This document shows, piece by piece, positions 16,591 to 25,856 of a stretch of DNA of 64,000 nt. A model generated the notes under the pieces. The model did no database searches. It was not told where the DNA came from and was given only the letters and a program-made list of their open reading frames with translations. The DNA comes from Albimonas sp036154955 (GTDB taxonomy: Bacteria > Pseudomonadota > Alphaproteobacteria > Rhodobacterales > Rhodobacteraceae): contig JAYZWL010000078.1 in NCBI GenBank assembly GCA_036154955.1, positions 1-64,000 on the forward strand, in the 5' to 3' direction. The first letter of the stretch is position 1; every line of letters begins with the position of its first letter. Made by a program: the position numbers and the translations under genes.

Positions 16591-17877
16591 TCAGTCCATC
16601 AGCGACGGCAGCCAGGTGCTGAGCTCGGGGATCAGGAACAGGATGCCGATCACCACGATCTCGCCCAGGATGAAGGGGGCGACGCCGCGGAACCCGTTCT
16701 CGATCCGCGCCCCCGCCGCCCCGCAGGCGACGAACACGTTCATGCCCAGCGGCGGCGTCACCAGCCCGATTTCGGCGGTCTTGGTCATGATGATGCCGAA
16801 CCAGACCGGATCGTAGCCCAGGCTCATCACCAGCGGGAAGGTGAGGGGCAGGGTCAGGATGGTGATGGCGATCTGGTCGATGAAGAAGCCGAGCACGATG
16901 TAGATGCCGATGATCACCAGCATCACCCCCCAGCGCGGCAGCGGCAGGTCGCCGACCATGTCCACCAGCCCCTGCGGGATCTGCGCGATGGCGAGGAAAT
17001 AGCCGAAGATCATCGCGCCGATGATGATGGTGAAGATCATGCAGGTGGCGCGCAGCGTGGCGGTCAGCGCGTCGTTCATGCCCGCCAGCCGCAGGCCGCC
17101 GATCAGGGTGGAGATGACCAGCGCGCCCAGCGCGCCGACCGCCGCCGCCTCGGTCGCGGTGATGGCGCCGGAATAGATCCCGCCCAGCACCAGGAACACC
17201 AGCACCAGCGCGGGCCAGACCCGGGGCAGGGCCTCCATCCGCTGCTTCATCGGGAACCGCTCGGTCGCCGGCGCGATCTCGGGCCGGCGACGGACCAGAA
17301 GCTGGATGACGATCAGGTAGCCCGCCACGGTGATCAGGCCCGGGATGATGCCGGCGAGGAACAGCTTGCCGATCGAGGTCTCGGTCAGCACCCCGAACAG
17401 GATCAGCGCCAGGCTCGGCGGGATCATGATCGACAGCGTGCCGCCGATGGCGATGACGCCCAGCGCGAAGCTCTCGTCATAGCCGTAGCGGCGCATCTCG
17501 GGCATGGAGATCCGCGACATCGCCGCCGCCGCCGCGGTGGACGAGCCCGACAGCACCGCGAAGCCCACATTGGCGGCGATGGCGGCCATGGCCAGCCCGC
17601 CGCGGATATGGCCCAGCCACAGATAGGCCAGCCGGTAGAGGTCCCGCACCACCGATCCGCGGGCCAGAAGCTCCGCCATCAGGATGAAGAGCGGCACCGT
17701 CGACAGCAGGAAATGGGCGGCGGTCCGGTAGGGCGTGGTCTGCAGCACCCCCAGCATCGGCCCGAAGCCGATCTGGCTGAGCACGCCGAGCGCGCCGGTG
17801 ACGCCCAGCGCGAAGGCGATGGGCATGCCCAGCGCGATCAGGGCGAGCAGAAGGATGAGAACGGCGGCGGCGAGCAT
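16591..17877 (-). CDS. dctM: TRAP transporter large permease, DctM-like
   Basis: This is the large inner-membrane subunit of a tripartite ATP-independent periplasmic transporter, which uses a sodium gradient to import carboxylates or related solutes. The 428-residue protein is almost entirely hydrophobic (about 12 helices) and has DctM stretches such as VPLFILMAELLARG, ANVGFAVLSGSSTAAAAA and GGTLSIMIPPSLALILFG. It is the last gene of the operon and is followed by an intrinsic terminator. Confidence 0.92.
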   Translation of the reverse strand: MLAAAVLILLLALIALGMPIAFALGVTGALGVLSQIGFGPMLGVLQTTPYRTAAHFLLSTVPLFILMAELLARGSVVRDLYRLAYLWLGHIRGGLAMAAIAANVGFAVLSGSSTAAAAAMSRISMPEMRRYGYDESFALGVIAIGGTLSIMIPPSLALILFGVLTETSIGKLFLAGIIPGLITVAGYLIVIQLLVRRRPEIAPATERFPMKQRMEALPRVWPALVLVFLVLGGIYSGAITATEAAAVGALGALVISTLIGGLRLAGMNDALTATLRATCMIFTIIIGAMIFGYFLAIAQIPQGLVDMVGDLPLPRWGVMLVIIGIYIVLGFFIDQIAITILTLPLTFPLVMSLGYDPVWFGIIMTKTAEIGLVTPPLGMNVFVACGAAGARIENGFRGVAPFILGEIVVIGILFLIPELSTWLPSLMD

Positions 17878-17976
17878 CGGCGGTTCCTGGCGCGATAGAA
17901 CGGGATCGGGGGACCGGCGCGCCCGTCAGGGGCGCGGCGCGGCGGGTCGGAAGGGGGCGGGCGCGGGGCCGGCCTT

Positions 17977-18507
17977 TCAGACGTCGTGGATCTCGGGGGC
18001 GTCGGCCCCCCGGCCGGCGATGTCTCCGCCGCCGACGATCTTCACCGCCTGCAGGCCCAGCCGCAGGCAGAACACCCACGCGCCCAGCGCGGCGATGGCC
18101 CAGGACGGGCCGGTGGGGATCGGCACCACGCCGGTCGTCCAGCGGTTGGCCGTGAAGTTCTGGATCGAGGTGCGCGTGGCCGCCCAGGCGATCAGCGCGA
18201 ACAGGACCAGCGCCGCGACCAGGTAGATCACCTCCAGCGTCTTCTGCAGCCGGACCGGGAACATGTCGAAGAACACGTCGGCCCGCACATGCCCGCCGAC
18301 CCGCTGGGTCATGGCGAAGCTGAGGAAGATCAGCCCCACCATCAGGTAGAACTCGGTGATCTCGTAGACGCCCGGCACCGGGCTGGCGAACAGGTAGCGT
18401 CCGCCGGCGTCGGCGCACACGAGCAGCATCATGGCGACCAGCGCCAGCTTGGCGAACCAGCCGAAGAAGGTTTCGATGGCGGTGATCGCGCGGTCGATGG
18501 CGTTCAT
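17977..18507 (-). CDS. dctQ: TRAP transporter small permease, DctQ-like
   Basis: This is the four-helix small membrane subunit that pairs with DctM. The 176-residue protein has a first helix (LALVAMMLLVCADAGGRYLF) and the DctQ-typical GVYEITEFYLMVGLIFLSFA, and ends in a polar tail. It lies between dctP and dctM, 99 bases from the latter, the usual order for these operons. Confidence 0.9.
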   Translation of the reverse strand: MNAIDRAITAIETFFGWFAKLALVAMMLLVCADAGGRYLFASPVPGVYEITEFYLMVGLIFLSFAMTQRVGGHVRADVFFDMFPVRLQKTLEVIYLVAALVLFALIAWAATRTSIQNFTANRWTTGVVPIPTGPSWAIAALGAWVFCLRLGLQAVKIVGGGDIAGRGADAPEIHDV

Positions 18508-18717
18508 TCCGGAGTATGTCCTGTGGTGTCGGAAAGGGACGGAGACGGCGGCGGGCCGCGGTCAGGGCGGTCGGGGCGGTCGGGCGGAGGGGCGGCGCCC
18601 CCGCCCCCGGGTCCCGGGAACGCCCCAAGGCCCCCGCGCCTCGCCCCCGGCCGGAGCCGGGAGCGCGCGCGGAGGCCTCAGGCGCCTCGGGCGGGGGGGC
18701 GGGCGCGGGTCCCGGCC

Positions 18718-19740
18718 TCAGACCGTGACCAGCTCCTCCCACTTGGCGGCGACCATCTCGGCCGGCTTGCCGAGCTTCTGGAGGTTGGCCTCCCAGTCCT
18801 CGCGCACCGGGGCCAGCTTCTCGGCCCAGATCTTGCGCTCGGCGTCGGGCACCGAGTAGAAGCCGCCGCCCTTCTTCTCCAGCGCCGCCTGGAAGGCGGC
18901 CTGGCGCTTCACGTCCTCCTCCCACAGCAGGTGAACCGTGTCCTCGCCCGCCTGCACCAGCGCCTGCTGGATATCCTCGGGCAGACCGCCCCAGACGTTC
19001 TCGTTGATGACGTTGGTGGTCGGGAACAGGCCGAGGTTGAGGTTGTCGGTCGACCAGGTGAGCTGCTCCTCCAGCCGGTAGCCCGAGGCGGTCGGCAGGT
19101 TGAACAGGGCCCCGTCCACGGTGCCGCGCTGGATGGCGGCGTAGAGGTCGGGGGCCGGGATGCCGGTGGCGATGGCGCCCAGCATCTCCACCGACCGCTC
19201 CTGCACCCCGCCCGAGGAGCGGATCTTGCGGCCCTTGAGCTGGTCGAGCGACTCCACCTTGTCGCCGCGCATCATCAGCTGATAGGCGGGCGTGGTGCCC
19301 GAGCGGATCACCCGCACGCCCTGGGGCGCGTATTCGATGTCGTTGAGCGTCTCGAACAGCAGCTTGTGCCAGGCGTCGTGCAGGCCCTTGCGGTCGGTGA
19401 CGTTGCCGATCAGCGGCAGCGCGGCCACGGTCGACAGCGGCAGCCGGTCGGAGATGTAGAGCGGCGCGGCGTAGACCACGTCGGCGATGCCGTTCTGGCA
19501 GGCGTCGAGCAGGTCGGCGGCCTTGGCCAGCTGCTCGGCCGGATAGTAGTCCAGCTTCACGCGGCCGTCGGTCAGCTCCACCACCCGCTTGATCCACTCG
19601 CGGGTGTTGAGCGAGGACGAGTGCGTGGTCGGGTAGCTGTCGGCGACGCGCAGGTTGAATTCCGCGGCCTTGGCGCGGCCGCCGATGGCGAAGACCGCGG
19701 CGCCGGCGGCGGCGCCTTTCAGGAAGGTTCTTCTCTTCAT
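18718..19740 (-). CDS. dctP: TRAP transporter substrate-binding protein, DctP-like
   Basis: This 340-residue periplasmic receptor feeds the DctQM permease. The N-terminus MKRRTFLKGAAAGAAVFAIG has a twin-arginine-like export signal. Family features include VADSYPTTHSSS, KLDYYPAEQLAKAADLLDA and the ligand-region stretch LKGRKIRSSGGVQERSVEML, which carries the Arg position that usually contacts a substrate carboxylate. It is followed by 210 bases of GC-rich spacer before dctQ. Neighbouring CoA-transferase and acyl-CoA dehydrogenase genes suggest an organic acid that is activated with CoA after uptake. Confidence 0.9.
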   Translation of the reverse strand: MKRRTFLKGAAAGAAVFAIGGRAKAAEFNLRVADSYPTTHSSSLNTREWIKRVVELTDGRVKLDYYPAEQLAKAADLLDACQNGIADVVYAAPLYISDRLPLSTVAALPLIGNVTDRKGLHDAWHKLLFETLNDIEYAPQGVRVIRSGTTPAYQLMMRGDKVESLDQLKGRKIRSSGGVQERSVEMLGAIATGIPAPDLYAAIQRGTVDGALFNLPTASGYRLEEQLTWSTDNLNLGLFPTTNVINENVWGGLPEDIQQALVQAGEDTVHLLWEEDVKRQAAFQAALEKKGGGFYSVPDAERKIWAEKLAPVREDWEANLQKLGKPAEMVAAKWEELVTV

Positions 19741-19821
19741 GGGGTTTCCTCCAGGTTGGTTCGTCGGGGTGGTCGCGGCGTCGTCCGGGCCGTTCTGGCG
19801 CGGCCCTGCGACGCCGGCCCG

Positions 19822-21045
19822 TCAGCCGGCCGGCTTCGGGGCTGAAACTTGCGGGGCGGGCGCGAGGCCCAGTTCGGCCAGCACCTCCGCGGTATGCTCG
19901 CCCAGCCGCGGCGCGTGGCGGCGCAGCGTCCAGGGATGGGCGGAGAAGGTCACCGGCGGGCGCACCGTGCGATAGGCGCCCTCGGAGGGATGCTCCGCCG
20001 TGCCGAACAGGCCCACCGCCTTCACATGCGGGTCGTCGGGCAGGTCCTCCAGCGCGATCACCGGCATGCAGGGGATCGAGGCCGCGTCGCAGAACGCCAC
20101 CCATTCGGCGTTGGTGCGGGTCGGCGCCGTCCTGTCGATGATCTCGTAGAGCACCTCGATATGCGCCACCCGGTCGGGCAGGGTGGCGAAGCGCGGGTCG
20201 GAGACCAGATGCCCGTGCCCGACCTCGGTCAGGAAGTCCCGCCAGTTGGCGTCCGAATAGGGCAGGATGCAGCAATGCCCGTCCGCGGTCGGGAACGGCT
20301 TGCGCCAGGCGTTGAGCAGGCGGCGATAGCCGGGCTTGTCCATCGCCGGCTCGAAGCCGAAGCCGCCCATATGCTCCAGCAGCATGAACTCGATCGCGGT
20401 TTCGAACATCGGGACCTCGATGGCCTGGCCGCCGGCCCCGCGTTCGCGCGCGAAAAGCGCGGCCATCACCGAATAGGCGATGGCCTGGCCCGCCAGCTTG
20501 TCGCAGATCACCGTGGGCGCGTAGGAGGGAACCCCGTCCCGCGCCGCCGCGAAGGCCGCGTAGCCGGACCCCGCCTGGATGATGTCGTCGTAAGCCGCCT
20601 TGTCCGCATAGGGTCCGGCGGCCGAGAAGCCGTAGGCCCCGCAATGGATGATGTCGGGGTTGATCGCGCGCACGCTGTCATAGTCCAGCTTCAGCTTGCG
20701 GATCGCCTTGGGGCGCAGCGCATGAACGAACACGTCGGCCGAGGCGATCAGCCGGCGCATCGCCTCCGCCCCCTCCGCCGATTTCAGGTCCAGCAGCACC
20801 GAGCGCTTGTTGCGGTTCAGGTGCAGGAAGTTGCCCGACATGCCGGCGTTGCGGCTGGGGCGGCCGGTGCGGATGGAATCCCCCGCCGCCGATTCCACCT
20901 TGATCACGTCCGCGCCCATGTCGGCGAGGATGTGGGTGGAGAACGGACCCATGATGACGTTGGTCAGGTCCACCACCCGCACCCCGCTCAGCGGGCCGGC
21001 GGCGAAGCCGCGGGGGGCGGGGGCGTCCGCGTCCCGCGGGCTCAT
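19822..21045 (-). CDS. Class III (CaiB/BaiF) CoA-transferase
   Basis: Family III CoA-transferases move CoA from one acyl-CoA to another carboxylic acid. The protein (407 residues from the ATG at 21,045) shows the family core: VVDLTNVIMGPFSTHILADM, then GADVIKVE, LHLNRNKRSVLLDLKS, and the invariant catalytic aspartate in AYDDIIQAGSGYA. The start is set by a four-base ATGA overlap with the upstream acyl-CoA dehydrogenase gene. It probably activates the acid imported by the TRAP system for oxidation by the two dehydrogenases. Confidence 0.9.
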   Translation of the reverse strand: MSPRDADAPAPRGFAAGPLSGVRVVDLTNVIMGPFSTHILADMGADVIKVESAAGDSIRTGRPSRNAGMSGNFLHLNRNKRSVLLDLKSAEGAEAMRRLIASADVFVHALRPKAIRKLKLDYDSVRAINPDIIHCGAYGFSAAGPYADKAAYDDIIQAGSGYAAFAAARDGVPSYAPTVICDKLAGQAIAYSVMAALFARERGAGGQAIEVPMFETAIEFMLLEHMGGFGFEPAMDKPGYRRLLNAWRKPFPTADGHCCILPYSDANWRDFLTEVGHGHLVSDPRFATLPDRVAHIEVLYEIIDRTAPTRTNAEWVAFCDAASIPCMPVIALEDLPDDPHVKAVGLFGTAEHPSEGAYRTVRPPVTFSAHPWTLRRHAPRLGEHTAEVLAELGLAPAPQVSAPKPAG

Positions 21046-22097
21046 GCGCGGGCTCCCGCCGCGGTGATGTCGACGATGGCGGGCCACAGCGCCTCGCCCC
21101 CCGCGGCGCAGACCTGACGGCCGATGCGTTCCTCCCACCAGGTCTCGGCGCCGAATTCCTCGCGCCAGGACCACATGCGGCGGGTCAGGAAATGCAGGCT
21201 GTGCTCGTGGGTGAAGCCCATGGCGGCGTGGACCTGGTGGGCGATGGCCGCGACCCGGCCCGCCGCCTCGCCGGCCCGCGACTTGGCGAGCCCGGCGGCG
21301 AAGGCGAGGTCGGGCGTGCCCCAGGCCTCGGCCGCCATGTCCACGATGGCGGAGGCGGCGGCCACATGGCCCGCGGCCTCGGCCAGCATCTGCTGGATGG
21401 CCTGGAACTTGGCGATCGGCCGGCCGAACTGCACCCGGTCGTTGGCATAGGCCACCGACATGTCCAGCGCCCGCTCCATCGCCCCGCTCATCTGCGCGGC
21501 GCGGATCAGGGCGCCATGGGGCGCCAGCCCGTCCTCGCCGATGCCGGGAACCTCGCGGATGGCGTCCGCCGGCAGGCCCGACAGCTCCAGCCCGTCGCGC
21601 GGCTCGTTGGCGAGGCTGCGGTCATGGGTCAGCGACGCGCCCGCCAGCGGAACCAGCGCCAGACGGTCGCCGCCGACATGGACCAGCGCGTGGCCCGCGT
21701 TCCGCCCGAAGGCCAGCCGGGTCAGGCGGCCGTGCCCGTCGGGCGCCGAGGCGGCGGCCAGCGTCGCCGGCCCCTCCAGCGCCTCGCCCCAGAGCGCGGC
21801 GGCGATCATCGTCTCTCCCAGCGGGACCGGGGCCGCGTGCCGGGCGGCGAGCCGCACCAGCCCGATGGCCCCCACGGGGTCGAGCCCGACGCCGCCGGCC
21901 TCCTCCGACAGCAGGGCCAGCGGCAGGCCCGCCTCCTCCACCGCGGTCCACAGGTCTCCCTGCCATTCGCCCCGGTCGGCGGCGGCCAGCACCTCCCGCG
22001 TGGCCAGCCGGTCGAACAGCCGCTCCGCCTGCTCGGCGACGAGGGCCGACATGCCGTCGGCTTCGGAAGGGTGGGAAGCGTCCATCATACGGGTCAT
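21042..22097 (-). CDS. Acyl-CoA dehydrogenase, second subunit-like
   Basis: This 351-residue acyl-CoA dehydrogenase-family protein is FAD-dependent by family and introduces a double bond into an acyl-CoA. It has a divergent N-terminal half and a recognisable C-terminal helical domain: YANDRVQFGRPIAKFQAIQQ, then MAAEAWGTPDLAFAAG and HQVHAAMGFTHEHSLHFL. The ATG at 22,097 overlaps the previous stop as ATGA. Paired dehydrogenase genes of unequal conservation often form heteromeric enzymes for unusual acyl groups such as sterol side chains; that is an inference here. Confidence 0.85.
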   Translation of the reverse strand: MTRMMDASHPSEADGMSALVAEQAERLFDRLATREVLAAADRGEWQGDLWTAVEEAGLPLALLSEEAGGVGLDPVGAIGLVRLAARHAAPVPLGETMIAAALWGEALEGPATLAAASAPDGHGRLTRLAFGRNAGHALVHVGGDRLALVPLAGASLTHDRSLANEPRDGLELSGLPADAIREVPGIGEDGLAPHGALIRAAQMSGAMERALDMSVAYANDRVQFGRPIAKFQAIQQMLAEAAGHVAAASAIVDMAAEAWGTPDLAFAAGLAKSRAGEAAGRVAAIAHQVHAAMGFTHEHSLHFLTRRMWSWREEFGAETWWEERIGRQVCAAGGEALWPAIVDITAAGARA

Positions 22098-23242
22098 CTC
22101 AGGCCGAGGCCGCGGGCGATCATGCCGCGCAGGATCTCCTGCGTGCCGCCGCGCAGCGTGAAGGAAGGGGCGCGGAGCACGGTCTCCGCAAGGCTCTGGG
22201 CGTAGTCGCCGGGCGCGTCGGGGCCGGGTTCGGTCCGCCGGATGCGGCGCGAAACCTCGGGCACCATCCGCTCGAACCCCGTGCCCACGTCCTTGACCAG
22301 CGCCGCCTGCGTGATCGGCGAGGCGCCGCCGTCGAGCATCGAGCTGACCGAGGCCGACATGCGCCGCAGACCCGCCAGATGCGCGGTCATCCGCCCGATC
22401 TCCGCGGCCTCCATCCGGTCGGGGCTTCCGCCCACCTCGTCGATCAGGCTGACCAGCAGGCGGATGTCCGACAGGTAGCGGTCCGGCCCCGCGCGCTCGA
22501 AGGCCAGCTCCGCGGTGACCATCGACCAGCCGTCGCCCTCGCCCCCGACCCGCATGTCGTCGGGAACGTAGTAGTCGTCGAAGAACACCTCGTTGAACTC
22601 GTGGTTCCCCGCGAGGTCGTGGATCGGGCGCGTGGTCAGGCCCGGCTTCGACAGGTCGATCACGAACTGGGTCAGCCCCGCATGGCGGCTTTCGCCCGCG
22701 GGCCCGGTGCGCACCAGCGCGATCAGGTAATGCGCCCGGTGCGCGTTCGAGGTCCAGATCTTGGAACCGTTGATCCGCCACCCGTCGCCGTCGCGGGTCG
22801 CGCGGGTGCGCACCGCGGCGAGGTCGGAGCCGGATCCCGGCTCCGACATCCCGATGCCGAAGAAGCATTCGCCCGCGGCGATGCGGGGCAGGATCTCGGC
22901 TTTCGCGCGGTCCGAGCCGTGGCGCAGGATCTGCGGGCCCGACTGCCGCTCCGCCACCCAATGGGCGCCGCAGGGGGCGCCGGCGGCGAGCATCTCCTCG
23001 GCGATGGCGAAGCGCACCAGCATCGGCGCGCCCTTTCCGCCGAATTCCTTTGGAAAGCCGGTGGCGATGAAGCCGGCCGCGCCGGCCCGCGCCGAGAAGT
23101 CGGCGTCGAAGCTGGTCCAGGTGGTGCGATGGGGTTCCCAGCCGCCGACCTCGCGATCCTTCCTGAGGAAGGCGCGCACTTCGGCGCGCGCGGTCTCGGC
23201 CTCGGCAGGCAGGCGGGCGCCTGCGAACCGGAATGCTTGCAT
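22094..23242 (-). CDS. Acyl-CoA dehydrogenase
   Basis: This 382-residue acyl-CoA dehydrogenase has a clear FAD/substrate core: GECFFGIGMSEPGSGSDLAA, then RDGDGWRINGSKIWTSNAH, and the late ETVLRAPSFTLRGGTQEILR before the C-terminus. It is the first gene of the leftward catabolic operon and overlaps its partner by four bases. An IclR-type regulator diverges from it, with a long dyad in the shared spacer. The position usually taken by the catalytic glutamate cannot be assigned safely by eye. Confidence 0.9.
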   Translation of the reverse strand: MQAFRFAGARLPAEAETARAEVRAFLRKDREVGGWEPHRTTWTSFDADFSARAGAAGFIATGFPKEFGGKGAPMLVRFAIAEEMLAAGAPCGAHWVAERQSGPQILRHGSDRAKAEILPRIAAGECFFGIGMSEPGSGSDLAAVRTRATRDGDGWRINGSKIWTSNAHRAHYLIALVRTGPAGESRHAGLTQFVIDLSKPGLTTRPIHDLAGNHEFNEVFFDDYYVPDDMRVGGEGDGWSMVTAELAFERAGPDRYLSDIRLLVSLIDEVGGSPDRMEAAEIGRMTAHLAGLRRMSASVSSMLDGGASPITQAALVKDVGTGFERMVPEVSRRIRRTEPGPDAPGDYAQSLAETVLRAPSFTLRGGTQEILRGMIARGLGLR

Positions 23243-23350
23243 GTCGTCTCCTCCCGGGCGCGTCCCGGCGAAGTCTCACGGCTTCGCTTCAGGGGACGCT
23301 CCCCGCTGTCCGAAAAAGACCGCGCATCGCGCCGGCTTGCAATGCGCGGC

Positions 23351-23381
23351 CACATGCGTGATTAAATATATCACGAATGTG
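23351..23381. promoter_or_regulatory. 31-bp dyad operator between IclR and the catabolic operon
   Basis: An extended inverted repeat has arms CACATnCGTGAT (23,351-23,362) and ATCACGnATGTG (23,370-23,381) around a 7-base AT spacer; every arm position except the single n pairs. It lies midway in the divergent spacer in unusually AT-rich sequence, ideally placed to control both the IclR gene and the acyl-CoA dehydrogenase operon. Confidence 0.85.
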
Positions 23382-23400
23382 AAAGTCGGAGCGGCTCAAG

Positions 23401-24210
23401 ATGGCCCGGACACGCGAACACAACGCCCAGATGATGGCGGCCCCGGACCCGGTTCCCCGCAGCCCCGGCGCTGTAAAGTCGGCCGGCAGGGTGTTGCAGG
23501 TGTTGGAGTTTTTCGAGGACGTGCGCCGCCCCGCGCGGGCCACCGAGATCTCCGAGGCGCTGGAGATGCCCCAGTCCTCGACCTCGATTCTGATGCGCAG
23601 CCTGCGCGACCTCGGCTACCTGGATTACGACCACGGCACCCGGACCTTCCTGCCCTCGCCGCGGGTCTCGCTGCTGGGCGCCTGGCTCGACGGCGGCCCG
23701 ATCCGCGACGGCCGCCTGACCCGGATGATGGAGCGGCTGACCGAGCAGACCGACAAGACCAGTTTCGTTGCGGCGCGCAACGGAATCTTCGCGCAATACA
23801 TCTACACCGTGCCCTCCAGTTCCACCCTGCGCTTTCACCTGACCATCGGCGCGCGGCGGTTGCTGGTGTGGTCGGCGGCGGGCTTCATGCTGATGACCGG
23901 GATGGAGGACGCCGAGATCCGCGCCCTGACCCGTCGCACCGCGGCCGAGATCCCCGATTTCCGGCATCGCGCCGACGAGGTGCTGGCCAATGTCGAGATC
24001 GCGCGCGAGCGGGGCCACTACCTGTCCCGCGGCCTGGTCACCCCCAGCGCCGGCGCCATCGCCATCCGCCTGCCGGAGGGGATAGACGCGGCCGGCCGCC
24101 CGCTGGCGCTGGCCTTCGGCGGGCTGCAGGACCAGTTGGAGCAGCAGGAGGAGGCGCTGGTCGCCGCCATGCGCGCGATGGTGAGAGATTACCTGAAGGC
24201 CGCCGACTAA
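23401..24210 (+). CDS. IclR-family transcriptional regulator
   Basis: This 269-residue regulator has the IclR N-terminal winged helix (KSAGRVLQVLEFFEDVRRPA, then ATEISEALEMPQSSTSILMR) and a C-terminal GAF-like effector domain. IclR proteins commonly sense an intermediate of the pathway they control. It is divergent from the TRAP/CoA-transferase/dehydrogenase operon and a 31-bp dyad sits between them, so it is very likely that operon's regulator. GGAGCGG precedes the ATG at 23,401. Confidence 0.9.
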   Translation: MARTREHNAQMMAAPDPVPRSPGAVKSAGRVLQVLEFFEDVRRPARATEISEALEMPQSSTSILMRSLRDLGYLDYDHGTRTFLPSPRVSLLGAWLDGGPIRDGRLTRMMERLTEQTDKTSFVAARNGIFAQYIYTVPSSSTLRFHLTIGARRLLVWSAAGFMLMTGMEDAEIRALTRRTAAEIPDFRHRADEVLANVEIARERGHYLSRGLVTPSAGAIAIRLPEGIDAAGRPLALAFGGLQDQLEQQEEALVAAMRAMVRDYLKAAD

Positions 24211-24331
24211 GCGGCTGCGATCAAATCCATAATACGCCTTCGCTCACCCTTCTCGGCGAATGGTGAGATGTTGCTTCAGGATAGGCGTGCAAGCTGCTGA
24301 TAACGCGGTGAGATTTCGCCGACGCTCTGCC

Positions 24332-25594
24332 TCAGGACCCGCGCTTCCACCACCACAGCGCCGCGTAGCGCACGACCGCCAGCAGGCCGACATGGGCCAG
24401 CATCCACAGTTCCGGCGCGTCGGGGGCGACGACCAGGAAGCCCATGAAGGCGGCGATGAAGGCGATGCGCAGCAGGTTGGCCACGGCCAGCGAGCGGAAC
24501 AGCCAGATCGCGAACATCGCCGGCCCCGCCGCCAGCGAGGCGGTCTGCAGCGCCACCAGCGCCACGTAGAACGCCTCCGCCGGGACCAGCGTGAAGTCGT
24601 GGCGCAGCAGCAGGATCATGATGGCGAGGTTGCCCGCGGCCGAGGCGGCGGCGAAGAAGGCGATCTCCACCGGGCCGGAGCCGATGTCCCGCCGCCCGCG
24701 GTCCAGCCGGTTGAGGAAGGCCTTCACCTTGCCTTTCAGCCCGCCGCCCGCGGGCGCGTCGGTCCCGCCGCCGACGCTCTCCACCCCGCGCCGGCCGGCG
24801 CCGATGCGGAAGATGCGCTGGAATTCCTGGCCCTGCTCGGTGACGAAGTTGAGCTTCATCAAGGTGTTGAACACCGCGAGCGCCACGGGGCCGTAAAGCG
24901 CCTGGATCAGCAGGTTGACGCCGTTGGCGAAGGCCGCCTCGATCCCGTAGCTGAAATAGATCGAGCCCAGCCGCGCCGGGCGGATGCGCAGATAGGCCGG
25001 CGCGCGCAGGATGCGTCCGGGCGCGGCCCGGCCCATGGTGCGCACGAACACCGCGGCGCAGAGCGCGACCCAAAGGCCCCCGCCCAGCCCCAGCGCCATC
25101 TGCGGCGTCGCGCCCAGGCACAGCAGCCCGACGCCGAACAGGTGCATGAAGGGCGGCTCGAACAGGGGCGCCGGCCGGGTGCGCAGGCAGGCCCGCAGAT
25201 AGCGCCCCGCGACCACGGCGGCCGAGAACATCACCCCGCAGAAGATGGCGAGCCCGTAGGGAACGCCCGCGGCCCAGACCGCCGTCGCCGCCGCCATGCA
25301 GGGCGCCCAGAGCACCAGCCAGGTCTTGAACACCCGCGCCCGCAACGACGCGCCCTCGCCCCCGCCCGCCAGCCCCGCGCTGCGCGACAGGCGCAGCATC
25401 GTGTGGTCGGCGCCGAAGCGGGTCACGACGTTGATGATCACCGCCAGGCTGAAGCCGGCGAGGTAGAGCCCGTAGGTCTCCGCCTGGCCGATGCCCACCA
25501 GGTAGAAGGCCCCGAAGAAGGACACCACCGAGGACGCGGCGCGGATGATCCCGAAGGCCAGGATATCCTTGCGGGCGGAGGCCGCGCCGCTCAT
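24332..25594 (-). CDS. Polysaccharide flippase-like membrane protein
   Basis: This 420-residue integral membrane protein has roughly 10-12 hydrophobic helices arranged like the oligosaccharide flippases of the MATE/MOP superfamily. Its N-terminus (DILAFGIIRAASSVVSFFGA) is followed by AETYGLYLAGFSLAVIINVV, the usual two-helix opening of Wzx-like proteins. A Gly/Lys-rich cytoplasmic loop lies near residues 275-300. No glycosyltransferase genes are adjacent, so the cargo is unknown and the family call is moderate. It converges with the IclR gene and follows the cyclase gene after 262 bases without visible features. Confidence 0.65.
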   Translation of the reverse strand: MSGAASARKDILAFGIIRAASSVVSFFGAFYLVGIGQAETYGLYLAGFSLAVIINVVTRFGADHTMLRLSRSAGLAGGGEGASLRARVFKTWLVLWAPCMAAATAVWAAGVPYGLAIFCGVMFSAAVVAGRYLRACLRTRPAPLFEPPFMHLFGVGLLCLGATPQMALGLGGGLWVALCAAVFVRTMGRAAPGRILRAPAYLRIRPARLGSIYFSYGIEAAFANGVNLLIQALYGPVALAVFNTLMKLNFVTEQGQEFQRIFRIGAGRRGVESVGGGTDAPAGGGLKGKVKAFLNRLDRGRRDIGSGPVEIAFFAAASAAGNLAIMILLLRHDFTLVPAEAFYVALVALQTASLAAGPAMFAIWLFRSLAVANLLRIAFIAAFMGFLVVAPDAPELWMLAHVGLLAVVRYAALWWWKRGS

Positions 25595-25856
25595 CGCGCG
25601 GCCGTCGGGCGATGCGCCGCCGCGGGGCGGGGGGGAAGGGCGATGCTGGGCAAGTCCTTGGAACCTCGGGGCCGCTTGGGTCGCCCCTTGGCTAGCCGTC
25701 GCGGCGGCCCGCTGTCCAGATGGGCATTGCGCGCCGCAGCAAAAGGGCGCGCCCCCCGGGACCGCGACGGGGCGGAGCCGTTGGGGGCGCGAGGCGCGCG
25801 CGCACAGGAACGCGCGGGTTCAGGGGGGCGGGGCCGGAGACGGCCCGCCGCCCCCG

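Noticed and set aside
17477..20644. A 1,055-codon minus-strand open frame across the TRAP operon
   Set aside because: It runs out of frame through dctP, dctQ and the CoA-transferase gene, which have clear family motifs in other frames.
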